Shown here: positions 5,728 through 13,100 of the stretch, piece by piece | Position numbering within the stretch: position 1 is the first letter of the stretch | How the letters are laid out: every line of letters starts with the position of its first letter | Origin: an uncultured Gemmatimonadota bacterium | GTDB taxonomy: Bacteria; Gemmatimonadota; Gemmatimonadetes; Longimicrobiales; Gaopeijiaceae | Direction of reading: 5' to 3' | Assembly: GCA_937136445.1 (NCBI GenBank) | Contig: CAKZOQ010000298.1 | Span: 1-14,942, forward strand | Length of the DNA: 14,942 nucleotides | Notes under the pieces: model-generated | The model's input: the letters and a program-made list of their open reading frames with translations, nothing else | Databases searched by the model: none | Told to the model about the DNA's origin: nothing | Position numbers and translations under genes: made by a program

Positions 5728-7712
5728 GGACGCTCCACCAGAACCCCCCCCCGGGGCCCACCGAGCGGTATCGATCCATATTCCTGTCCAGCCCGGTGGC
5801 GATCTACGAGGTCACCGCCGACGGCCGGATCGGGGAGGCCAATCCAGCGGCCGCCGACCTCACGGGGCGCTGCATCGAGAACTTGAAGGGAACTCCCATC
5901 GTGGACCTCGTGAGCGACGAGGACGTGCCCCGAATCCGGGAAGGACTCCAACGGACCCTTTCCGGGGAGGGGCTCGAGTTCACCGTGACGCTCCAGACGC
6001 CTCACAACGGTCCCCGGACGATCTACGGCGTCTCCATCCCGACCCGGGAGGAGGGGAAGGTCGATCGCGTCTTCGCCACAGCCCGCGACGTGACGGAGGA
6101 ATACGCGCGTCAGAACGAGCTCGCCCATCTGGGCCATGTGCTGGATGCGATCCAACAGGCCGTCATCGTCACCGACGCCGACCAGATCGTCACCTACGTC
6201 AACCGCCACGCCGAACGTCTCTACGGGTGGACCGCAGAGGAGCTCAAGGGCCAGCCCGTCACCGTCCTGGTGCCCCCGGATCAGGAGCATCGTGCCGAAG
6301 CGATCATCCGGCAGGTGGACGAGGGCATGGCATGGATGGGCGACTTCACGGTGCGGCGGAAGGACGGCTCCACCTTCACCGCCCTCATCCAGGATTCACC
6401 GGTGGTGGGGCCCGACGGGGTCACCCAGGGGTTCGTGAGGACGTCGGTGGACGTCACCCGGCAGCGCGAGCGGGAGAAGAAGCAGCGCCAGGAGCAGAAG
6501 ATGGCCGACCTGGGCCGCCTCGCGGGAGGGGTCGCCCACGACTTCAACAACCTCCTCACCGCCATCGAGGGCTACGTGTCCCTCCTCCAGGACGACCCGA
6601 CCCTGGCTCGTCGGATGGAGTTGGACGAGATCCAACGGACGGCTCGTCGAGGCGCCGCGCTCACCGCCCGACTGCTGGACTACAGCGGACGGAACGGGCG
6701 ACCCGACCCGAGGGCGCCCATCGATGTGGGTCAGGTGGTCATGGAGGCCGGGGAGCTCCTGGACCGGCTCATTGGCGAGCACATCCAGATCGAGTACCAC
6801 CTCAGCGGAGGACTCCAGGTGCTGGGGGATCCGGACGAGCTGGAGCAGATCCTCATGAACCTCGCCGTGAACGCACGGGACTCCATGGTCGGGGGAGGTG
6901 CCCTCACCATCGATCTCGAGCCGTTCCACGCGCCCCGGACCTACTCCGACGGCGCTACGACCGTCCCTGCAGGCCGGTACGCCCGCCTCCGTGTCCGGGA
7001 CACCGGGATCGGGATGGATCCGGAGGTCCGGGACCACATCTTCGAGCCCTTCTTCAGCACCAAGGCCCGGGGCGAGGGCACCGGGCTCGGCCTGTACAAC
7101 GTCATGAGCATCATCGAGGGGCACGGGGGGCGGATCGCCCTCTCCAGTGAGCCCGGCTACGGAACGGAATTCCGCATCTACCTCCCGCTGCATGGCGACG
7201 GAGCGACGTCGCAGAAGGCGACCCGGTGGCGGGCCCCGGACGGGCCTCGGCAGCATGGGGCGGCGGAGGGTCGGACCGACCAGGCCCGGGCCCCAGAGCC
7301 CCCCGGGTGGGACGGGCCGCGGGGAATCCTCGTGGTGGACGACGAGCCTGCCCTGCTGAGCGTGACCTGCCGGATCCTGGAACGAGAGGGGTATCGGACC
7401 CTGTCCGCCGACTCCGGAGCGGAGGCCCTGGCCACCGTGGCGGAGGAGCGGGACGCCATCGCCGTGGCCATCGTGGATCTCGGCCTTCCCGACATGCGCG
7501 GCGAGGAGCTGAGGGCCCGACTGTCGGCGGAGGCTCCCGAAATGCCTGTGGTCCTGACCTCCGGTCGGTGCCTCCGGGACATCGAAGAGGTCATCACCGA
7601 TCCGGACCGCACCGGGGCGCTGGCCAAGCCGTATACCCCTAAGGAGTTGACGGCGGCGGTGGACGCCCGGCTCGAGGAGGGCTCCCGTCCTCCGACGAGA
7701 CGGCGGGGCTAG
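5724..7712 (+). CDS. Soluble hybrid histidine kinase, PAS-PAS-HisKA-HATPase-REC
   Basis: This 662-residue protein has no membrane segment, so it senses in the cytoplasm. PAS1 spans about 14-127 (SSPVAIYEVTADGRIGEAN) and PAS2 about 138-255 (AIQQAVIVTDADQIVTYVNRHAERLYGWT). HisKA spans about 262-326 with GGVAHDFNNLL, H272 being the phospho-acceptor; the HDFNNLL form is typical of NtrB-like/hybrid PAS kinases. HATPase_c spans about 370-492 with N379/N383 in the N-box, DTGIGM, FEPFFSTK and GTGLGLYNV. A charged Gly/Pro-rich linker (about 493-530) leads to a C-terminal REC (about 533-655) with D539-D540, phospho-acceptor D585 (VDLGLPDM), TSGR and K635 (AKPYTP). All key residues are present. The adjoining receiver gene (4-bp overlap) could be a further relay partner. 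The TAG stop shares CTAG with the convergent DUF6916 gene. Confidence 0.94.
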   Translation: MRTLHQNPPPGPTERYRSIFLSSPVAIYEVTADGRIGEANPAAADLTGRCIENLKGTPIVDLVSDEDVPRIREGLQRTLSGEGLEFTVTLQTPHNGPRTIYGVSIPTREEGKVDRVFATARDVTEEYARQNELAHLGHVLDAIQQAVIVTDADQIVTYVNRHAERLYGWTAEELKGQPVTVLVPPDQEHRAEAIIRQVDEGMAWMGDFTVRRKDGSTFTALIQDSPVVGPDGVTQGFVRTSVDVTRQREREKKQRQEQKMADLGRLAGGVAHDFNNLLTAIEGYVSLLQDDPTLARRMELDEIQRTARRGAALTARLLDYSGRNGRPDPRAPIDVGQVVMEAGELLDRLIGEHIQIEYHLSGGLQVLGDPDELEQILMNLAVNARDSMVGGGALTIDLEPFHAPRTYSDGATTVPAGRYARLRVRDTGIGMDPEVRDHIFEPFFSTKARGEGTGLGLYNVMSIIEGHGGRIALSSEPGYGTEFRIYLPLHGDGATSQKATRWRAPDGPRQHGAAEGRTDQARAPEPPGWDGPRGILVVDDEPALLSVTCRILEREGYRTLSADSGAEALATVAEERDAIAVAIVDLGLPDMRGEELRARLSAEAPEMPVVLTSGRCLRDIEEVITDPDRTGALAKPYTPKELTAAVDARLEEGSRPPTRRRG

Positions 7713-7747
7713 TTGAAGACGGCCTCCAGCAGGATCCCGCCGTCTCG
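7696..7747. terminator. Bidirectional terminator-like 12-bp inverted repeat at a convergent junction
   Basis: CGAGACGGCGGG (7696-7707) and CCCGCCGTCTCG (7736-7747) are a perfect 12-bp inverted repeat with a 28-nt loop containing the shared CTAG stop of two convergent genes. Both arms lie inside coding sequence: the last codons of the hybrid kinase and of the DUF6916 gene. The length and exact fit make chance unlikely, though GC-rich sequence raises the background. No T-tract is present. Confidence 0.5.
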
Positions 7748-8011
7748 CATCCCCACCGGGACCAGGAAGAGGGAGACCGTCCCCTCCCTCGGGTGCTCCA
7801 GTTCGTAGATGCGCTGGGGAAGATGCTCGGCTGCAGGCACATGGAGGAGGAGCGAAAACCCCTCCTCGGCCCCGGCGGACGGGACCTCCTCGAGCGCCGC
7901 TGCCTCCAGGAGAACCGCGTCGGTGCGCTCCCCCTCCTTGAGGACCAGCGGCAGGCGCTCCCCGACATGCGGGGTGAAGTGGTCCAGCGTCAGCGAGCGC
8001 GGCGGGCTCAT
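7709..8011 (-). CDS. DUF6916-family small protein at the end of the tail-collar operon
   Basis: The product has 100 residues. The pattern LTLDHFTPHVGERLPL near the start, EEGFSLLLHVPA in the middle, QRIYELEHPREGTVSLFLVPVG and the terminal ILLEAVFN match my memory of DUF6916, a small beta-rich domain found in operons with tail-collar proteins. The function is unknown. It looks like a compact beta-sandwich or barrel with no signal peptide or membrane segment. The start at 8011 is chosen by a strong AAGGAGGG site (8018-8025) and by the 4-bp ATGA overlap with the GNAT stop. An upstream in-frame extension would run through the GNAT gene and has no family match. The stop shares CTAG with the convergent kinase gene. 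A chaperone, base or accessory role for the collar proteins is inference. Confidence 0.8.
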   Translation of the reverse strand: MSPPRSLTLDHFTPHVGERLPLVLKEGERTDAVLLEAAALEEVPSAGAEEGFSLLLHVPAAEHLPQRIYELEHPREGTVSLFLVPVGMRDGGILLEAVFN

Positions 8012-8520
8012 GGGGCTCCCTCCTTCGTGGCGGTGGGACTCCACTCCATGAGCAGGTAGACCCCCTGGTCGTCCACCTCCCGGAAGCCGAGCCGGCGGTA
8101 GAGGCGGAGGGCCGGGTTGTTCCGCTCCACATGGATCCGTACGCATCGGCCGGACGCGGCGGCCGTCGACATCACCTGCCGCATGAGCCCGCGTCCGATG
8201 CCCCGTCTCCGGAAGGCCGGGAGCAGGGCGATGTCCACCACCCGGATCTCGTCCGGGCGTGGATCCAGGTAGAGACGGCCGGCAGGCTCGCCGTCCACCA
8301 GGACCACCCGGAAGTCTCCGTCGCCGAAGTGCTCCGCGTAGAAGCGGTCCTGGGCCTCGAACTGCATCGCCAGGAAGGCCTCCTTCTCCGCCGCACTCCA
8401 GGGGACCGGAGCGAGCTCCTCCTGGCGGGTGGAGGCATACAGGCGGGCCAGGAAGGGCCGATCCACGTCCTCGACGGGGCGGAATGCTACGGTGGGTGGG
8501 GAGCCCACCACCGTGTCCAT
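8008..8520 (-). CDS. GNAT-family N-acetyltransferase within the tail-collar operon
   Basis: This 170-residue acetyl-CoA-dependent acyltransferase has a central VVDIALLPAFRRRGIGRGL segment forming beta4 and the acetyl-CoA pyrophosphate loop (R104-x-x-G107-x-G109). It also has N135-PALRLYRRLGF at 135-146, the usual C-terminal GNAT motif. The N-terminal section RQEELAPVPWSAAEKEAFLAMQF (about 32-54) is, from memory, distinctive of GNATs that sit beside tail-collar/DUF6916 genes and may form a substrate-recognition helix pair. The ATG at 8520 is chosen because it precedes the first strand by about ten residues; its ribosome site is weak (GAGAA). It is 25 bp from the collar gene before it and overlaps DUF6916 by 4 bp, implying a shared transcript. 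The acceptor is unknown; a collar protein or the giant adhesin are natural guesses. Confidence 0.88.
   Translation of the reverse strand: MDTVVGSPPTVAFRPVEDVDRPFLARLYASTRQEELAPVPWSAAEKEAFLAMQFEAQDRFYAEHFGDGDFRVVLVDGEPAGRLYLDPRPDEIRVVDIALLPAFRRRGIGRGLMRQVMSTAAASGRCVRIHVERNNPALRLYRRLGFREVDDQGVYLLMEWSPTATKEGAP
8018..8025 (-). promoter_or_regulatory. Strong ribosome binding site for the DUF6916 gene
   Basis: On the minus strand AAGGAGGG lies 6 nt before the ATG at 8011, inside the end of the GNAT gene. It decides the start against longer in-frame alternatives. Confidence 0.7.
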
Positions 8521-8545
8521 GGCAGTTCGTTCTCGGCGCACGAGA

Positions 8546-9067
8546 TCAGGAGCGCGACGGATAGAGACCCTGGAGGGCGATGCAGAAGCTGAGACCCAGG
8601 TAGGGCTGCATGTTGTCGTGTTCCTGCGAGCCGCCGGTGGACGGCAGCGCCTCTGCGGCGAGCTGCGCATCGGCCGGCGCGGATGCCGCGGCGTACTGCA
8701 TCCCGGTGGTGCGGGCCCACACCTGGCTCCCCGGGTCGTTCTCCTCCCCGGGCCGGGTGGAGGCCTGGACACCATGCCGGTGGCTGGGCATCTGGACCTG
8801 GGTGAGGGTCTCGGTGCTTGCGCCCCCCTTCTCCCCGATTCGTCGGTGGCTCAGCCCGGGCCCGGAGCCCGGATGCATGGGAGCCCGCCCCTGGAGGTCG
8901 GGCAGCGCGAAGGTCGTACGGCCGTCCCCTCCGTAGATGGTGCCCAGGAGGGAGAAGAGGGCGGTGTTCTGGGACACGGGCAGGAGTTGACCGTTGCAGA
9001 AGGCCCAGCCCCGCGGAGCGAAGTTGAGCCCCCAGATCCTGACCTCGGCGACGAATGGTTCGGACAT
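8546..9067 (-). CDS. Phage tail-collar domain (MdpB-like) protein, third of three
   Basis: The product has 173 residues. The N-terminal collar domain (about 1-66) has EPFVAEVRIWGLNFAPRGW, CNGQLLPVSQNTALFSLLG and YGGDGRTTFALPDLQGR, matching the tail-collar family (PF07484-type), first known from T4 short tail fibres. H96-x-H98 follows. A variable linker (about 100-148) rich in Ala/Gln/Gly separates it from a conserved end H150-DNMQPYLGLSFCIALQGLYPSR. Such proteins are expected to be trimeric. There is no signal peptide, as usual for MdpB proteins. The TAGGAG ribosome site (9075-9080) overlaps the stop of the gene before. It differs from its siblings by C24-N25 in place of CDG, and by HRH rather than HTH. 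Confidence 0.92.
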   Translation of the reverse strand: MSEPFVAEVRIWGLNFAPRGWAFCNGQLLPVSQNTALFSLLGTIYGGDGRTTFALPDLQGRAPMHPGSGPGLSHRRIGEKGGASTETLTQVQMPSHRHGVQASTRPGEENDPGSQVWARTTGMQYAAASAPADAQLAAEALPSTGGSQEHDNMQPYLGLSFCIALQGLYPSRS

Positions 9068-9074
9068 GGTGATG

Positions 9075-9080
9075 CTCCTA
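9075..9080 (-). promoter_or_regulatory. Ribosome binding site overlapping the preceding stop codon
   Basis: TAGGAG on the minus strand serves both as the TAG stop of the second collar gene and as the Shine-Dalgarno, 7 nt before the ATG at 9067. This points to re-initiation coupling. Confidence 0.6.
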
Positions 9081-9590
9081 GTGGCGAGACGGATAGATGC
9101 CGACGAGCGCGATGATGAAATTCATGCAGAGGTAGGGCATCAGGTTCGGATGGGGTTGGTTGCCCCCCACGGCGCTCGTCGAGTCGGGCGCCATGGGTTG
9201 GGGTGCGTCGGTCCCGTAGAGCGCCGTCTCGGTCTGGGCGGTCACCTGTCCCGCGGGCCCCTCCTCGGACGCCAGCGCCGCGGAAGCCTGGAGGGTATGG
9301 GTGTGGGCCGGGAGCTGGTGGTCGTTGAGGGAGACGCTCTCCGCCCCACCCTTCGAGCCCAGCCGGCGGTCGGTCAGCCCCGGCCCCGTGCCCTGGTGGA
9401 CCGGGACGCGCCCCCGGAGGTCCGGAAGCCCGAAGGTGGTTCGGCCGTCGCCTCCATAGATGGTGCCGAGGAGGGAGAAGAGGGCGTCGTTCTGGGACAC
9501 CGCGAGGAGCTGGCCGTCACAGAGGGCCCAGCCCCGGGGAGCGAAGTTGCCCGCGAATATTCGGACCTCGCCGACGAAGGGTTCGGACAT
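9078..9590 (-). CDS. Phage tail-collar domain (MdpB-like) protein, second of three
   Basis: The product has 170 residues. The collar domain (about 1-66) has VRIFAGNFAPRGW, CDGQLLAVSQNDALFSLLG and GGDGRTTFGLPDLRGR, nearly identical to the third copy over the first 70 residues. H96-T-H98 sits in LPAHTHTLQ. The variable segment (about 100-145) contains SEEGPAGQVTAQTE and shares little with the siblings. The end H147-PNLMPYLCMNFIIALVGIYPSR is conserved. GAGGAG (9598-9603) is 7 nt upstream of the ATG and overlaps the previous stop. Only 11 bp separate it from the first collar gene. It probably arose by tandem duplication; the three products could form homo- or heterotrimeric fibre tips. Confidence 0.92.
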   Translation of the reverse strand: MSEPFVGEVRIFAGNFAPRGWALCDGQLLAVSQNDALFSLLGTIYGGDGRTTFGLPDLRGRVPVHQGTGPGLTDRRLGSKGGAESVSLNDHQLPAHTHTLQASAALASEEGPAGQVTAQTETALYGTDAPQPMAPDSTSAVGGNQPHPNLMPYLCMNFIIALVGIYPSRH

Positions 9591-9597
9591 GGATCGA

Positions 9598-9603
9598 CTC
9601 CTC
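9598..9603 (-). promoter_or_regulatory. Ribosome binding site for the second collar gene
   Basis: GAGGAG on the minus strand is 7 nt before the ATG at 9590 and overlaps the TGA of the first collar gene (9602-9604). Confidence 0.6.
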
Positions 9604-10099
9604 AGCTGCGGGAAGGAAAGAGGCCCTGGAGGGCGATGCAGAAGTTCAGCACCTGGTAGGGCTGCATGTTCTCGTGGCCCTGGCCCGCGCCGGCGTTCAT
9701 CACGGCCGGGCCCATGGAGGTCAGGTCCGTGGCGGCGCCGTAGCTGTCCGAGCCTCCGTTGGCGAGACGGCCGCCCTGCGGCACGGGCTGGGTTCCGGCC
9801 GCCGACGAAGCCCCGAGGGTGTGGGTGTGGCTCGGCATCTCGGCCACGGCGAGCGAATGCGTCTCCCCACCGCCCTCTTCCCCCAACGTCACTCCGTTCC
9901 CCTCGTGGAGCGGGACGCGGCCTCGGAGATCGGGCAGGGCGAAGGAGGTGCGTCCGTCCCCGCCGAAGGTCGTTCCGAGGAGGGAGTAGAGGGACTGGTT
10001 CTGGTTGATGGGCAGGACCTGCCCGTCACAGGCGGCCCACCCCCGCGGGGCGAAGTTGAATCCGAAGGCTCGGATCTCACTCAGGAACGGTTCGGCCAT
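9602..10099 (-). CDS. Phage tail-collar domain (MdpB-like) protein, first of three
   Basis: The product has 165 residues. The collar domain (about 1-66) has IRAFGFNFAPRGW, CDGQVLPINQNQSLYSLLG and GGDGRTSFALPDLRGR. H91-T-H93 (MPSHTHTLG) comes next, then a Gly/Ala/Ser-rich variable segment (about 97-138) and the end H142-ENMQPYQVLNFCIALQGLFPSR. It is the most divergent of the three in the collar domain (INQNQ, TTFGG). GAGGAG at 10106-10111 is 6 nt before the ATG. It begins 79 bp after the stop of the giant repeat protein, with no promoter visible between, so read-through from the giant gene is likely. In phages such proteins form fibre tips; the absence of other phage genes here argues for a cellular role. 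Confidence 0.92.
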   Translation of the reverse strand: MAEPFLSEIRAFGFNFAPRGWAACDGQVLPINQNQSLYSLLGTTFGGDGRTSFALPDLRGRVPLHEGNGVTLGEEGGGETHSLAVAEMPSHTHTLGASSAAGTQPVPQGGRLANGGSDSYGAATDLTSMGPAVMNAGAGQGHENMQPYQVLNFCIALQGLFPSRS

Positions 10100-10178
10100 G
10101 GAGTACTCCTCGTGGTGGGTGAAGTCGGGGTGGAGGGTGCGGGATGCGGCACGGCTCGGGGGGCGATCCGGGAAGGGA
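10100..10178 (-). other. 79-bp spacer between giant protein and collar genes
   Basis: The spacer contains a GAGGAG ribosome site (10106-10111) for the first collar gene. It also contains one arm of a weak 5-bp hairpin (10165-10169 with 10176-10180) that overlaps the stop of the giant gene. I see no convincing -35/-10 pair on the minus strand and no T-run, so neither a strong promoter nor a terminator is apparent. Confidence 0.4.
10106..10111 (-). promoter_or_regulatory. Ribosome binding site for the first collar gene
   Basis: GAGGAG on the minus strand is 6 nt before the ATG at 10099, a standard distance that fixes the start of the first collar protein. Confidence 0.65.
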
Positions 10179-13100
10179 TCACGGTGGCGTGGGGCAGGTG
10201 CCGTCGGCGACGCCGGTGTAGCTCGCGTCGGCGGCGGCGGTCACGCTGGCCGCCAGGGGGTTCTCGGAGGCGACGTGGGTCTCCGCCGTGCCGGCGGTCT
10301 GGCTTCCGGCGGTGAGCCGTTCCAGCGAGAAGGTCGAGGCGTCCCGCTGACGGATCCGGATGGCCGAGAAGGCCGGGGGGAAGCCGCCGTCGGTCCCGAC
10401 GGCCACGTCGTTGCCCCGGATGTCGGCGCAGACGACGGCCTGGTTCCGCCCCGATACCTCCATGCTGGGGACGCCCAGCGGGAAGGCGCTGTTGTCGTCG
10501 GGGGTGGCCACCGTGTTGTTCAGGATCGTGGCGTTCAGCGTCGGGGAGAGCCCGGTGCCGTCGTTGGCGAGGCCGTAGATCCCCTCGAAGTCCGTGTTGC
10601 GGACGGTGTTGCCGCTCACCTCGACCGTCACCACGGAGGCGTCGTCGGCGAAGATGTCGATGCCGCGGCCGCGCCTCGAACCGGAGTCCGTCGCGCCGGT
10701 GCCGATGGTGTTGCCGTCCACGGTGCCGCGCAGGGTGGAGGTGTTGTTGCCCTGGACGAGGACGGTGGCGTTGTTCGCACCGAGCTGGTTGCCCGTGACA
10801 TCGAAGTCGAGGGTGGCGCTCCCGGCCGTCCGGATGGAGAGGGCGTTGTCGCTGCCGGTGGCGCTGCAGGTCCCGGCTGCACACCCGGTGAAGGTCGAGT
10901 TGGAGACGGTGAGGTCGAGCGAGGCGCCGCCGCCCTCCTGGGCCAGCGCCCCGATGCCGTCGCTCTCCAGGTCCTCGAAGGTGCACTGGTCGACGGTGAC
11001 CGTCATGGAGGTCGAACCCCGAGCGTCGAGAAGCATCCCGTCGTCGCCGAAGGTGGCTCCCGTGGTATTGGCGATCCGGCAGGCCGCCACGGAGGTGCCC
11101 TGGATGGTGAGGTTCAGGGAGCCGCTGGAATTCTGCACGAAGAGGCCGGTGTTGAAGGCACCGTCGATGACGACGTCCGTCAGGACCACGGTGCCATCGA
11201 GGTTGTTCGCCCCGATGCCGTCGAAGGCCATGCCGTGCTCGTCGTTGCCGTCTCCGGCGTTGAGGATGGTGACGTCGGTGAAGGTGGCGCCGCTCAACCC
11301 GGTCCCGCCGATGCCGGACCCGCCGGTACGCGCGATGAAGACGTTGTCCAGGGTGAGGTCGTCCACATTGGACACGCTGATGCCGTTCCCACCGACGTCG
11401 TTGGTGCCGTCCGGTGCCTGGCCGGCCGTCGCCGTCCCGTCGCCCAGGATCATGTTGGCCAGGCTGACGTCGGCGGCGGCGCTCAGCGCGACGGCGGCTC
11501 CGGAGCTGCCCTCGAGGGTGCCGCCGGACCCGTCGGTGGAGCCGGTGCCGGTGACGCGGAAGGTCCCCCCGCTGCCGGTGATATTGGTCAGGGCGATGCC
11601 GCTCGGCCCGCCGACGGCGGATACCGACTCGAAGGTGATGCCCGCCGCGCCCACCTGGGTGCCGTTCATCGTGACGGCGCTTCCGGAGGTAGTGGTCACG
11701 GAGTTGCCGCTCCCCTCCACGGTCAACGTGCCCCCGCCGGAGGCGAGGAGGCCAGTCCCCGAGGCCGCGTCGATGTCCAGGCCGCCGTTGGTGAAGCTCA
11801 CCGTGTGGCCGGCGTTGTTCAGGAGTTGCACGGCGGGGTCGGTCGCGGTCTGGACGCTCTTCGACGCCCCGGAGAAGACGGTGGTCCCTCCCGAGTTGTT
11901 CTGGACCAGCATCCCGGACCCGGTGTCGGTGATGGAGCCGCTCAGTGTGACCGTCCCGCCGGTGCGTCCGTTGATCTCCACGGACCGCCCGGCGGCGTTC
12001 GTGATGGTGCCGGTGAAGGTCACGTCCGGGGCCCCGCCCACCAGGAGGAACCCGCTGCCCACGGCGTTCTCCACGTCGACGCCGGTGAGGGTGAAGGTCC
12101 CGCCGGTGCTGCCGAGGTCGACCCCCGCGCCGCCGGCGTCGGTGACGTCGACGTCGGTGACCGTCCCGTCCGTGGTCCCGTCGGCCTCGAGGCCCGCGCC
12201 GGCGGCCCCGGGGATGTCGATCTCACGCACCACGCTTCCGTCCGCCATCTGCACGGCGGTACCGGCCCCATGGGTGACCTGGGGCCTCGGTCCACCGCTC
12301 ACCGCGGCCACGACCTCGATGCCGGACACGGTGAGGCCGGCGGGCTCCCCGAGAAGCTCCTGGTCGGACTGGAGCACGATGCCCTGGTCCATCCCGGTGG
12401 TGGTGCCGTCGCCGGGGTCCACGAAGATGATCTCGCCGGCCGAGGACGCGGCGGATGCGCCGGCCAGGGTGTTGAAGGGCTCGTGGGAGCGTCCCGTCCC
12501 ACCTCCGGCCGTGGTGTTGTCCACGTACCAGACCGTGCCGTTCACCGTGACGGTCACGGTGGCGGTGCTCCCGGTCGTCACCGTGTAGTCGAAGTCGTCG
12601 GACCCGCTGAAGCCCGCCGGCGGGGTGTAGAGGAAGTCGCCGTCGGCCTCCAGCGTCACCGAGCCGCCCTGGGTGGTGGCGATGGGCGTGCCCGGGTCCT
12701 GGATGGTCAGCGCCGGTGTGGTGGCGAGCACGCCGTCCGTCCTCGTCACGACCGGCGTCGTGGGGGCGGCGGCGTAGCCCGCCGTCACGATCTGCGTGTT
12801 GCCCACCCCCGACACGGATGCCGGCTCGGGCGCGTCCCACACCGTCAGCGTCACGATCCCCGGGTCGCTCGTGCTCGTCCCGTCGTTCACCGTGAAGGTG
12901 AAGTCCTGACCCGCGAGCTCGCCGACGGTCGGGGTGTAGGTCACCTGGGCCGTGGTGGGCGTGAGCTGGGTGATGGCTCCCAAGCTCCCCTCCGCGGGCG
13001 CGACGTCGATGGCGAAGGTCAGGGCGTCGCCGTCCGCATCCGTCCCGGCGAGGGTGATGACGAGGGGGGTGGCCTCGTCGGTGCTCACCGCCTGATCGAC

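Noticed and set aside
6396..8132. Long minus-strand open frame (578 codons) opposite the hybrid kinase
   Set aside because: Its translation is Arg/Pro/Gly-rich without recognisable motifs, and the opposing kinase is intact across all domains.
8521..8775. Longer GNAT start reaching into the third collar gene
   Set aside because: The extra 85 residues are an Arg/Pro-rich shadow of the collar gene. The GNAT fold begins just after ATG 8520.
8546..10099. Prophage or phage-tail island
   Set aside because: Collar domains alone do not define a phage. No tube, sheath, baseplate, capsid, lysis or integration gene lies in the window, and the neighbours are a surface giant protein, GNAT and DUF6916.
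10594..12588. Plus-strand open frame of 664 codons opposite the beta-helix region
   Set aside because: It is produced by the biased codons of a G/T/S/V-rich repeat protein on the minus strand. Its Pro/Val/Ser-rich translation has no fold or motif and no ribosome site.
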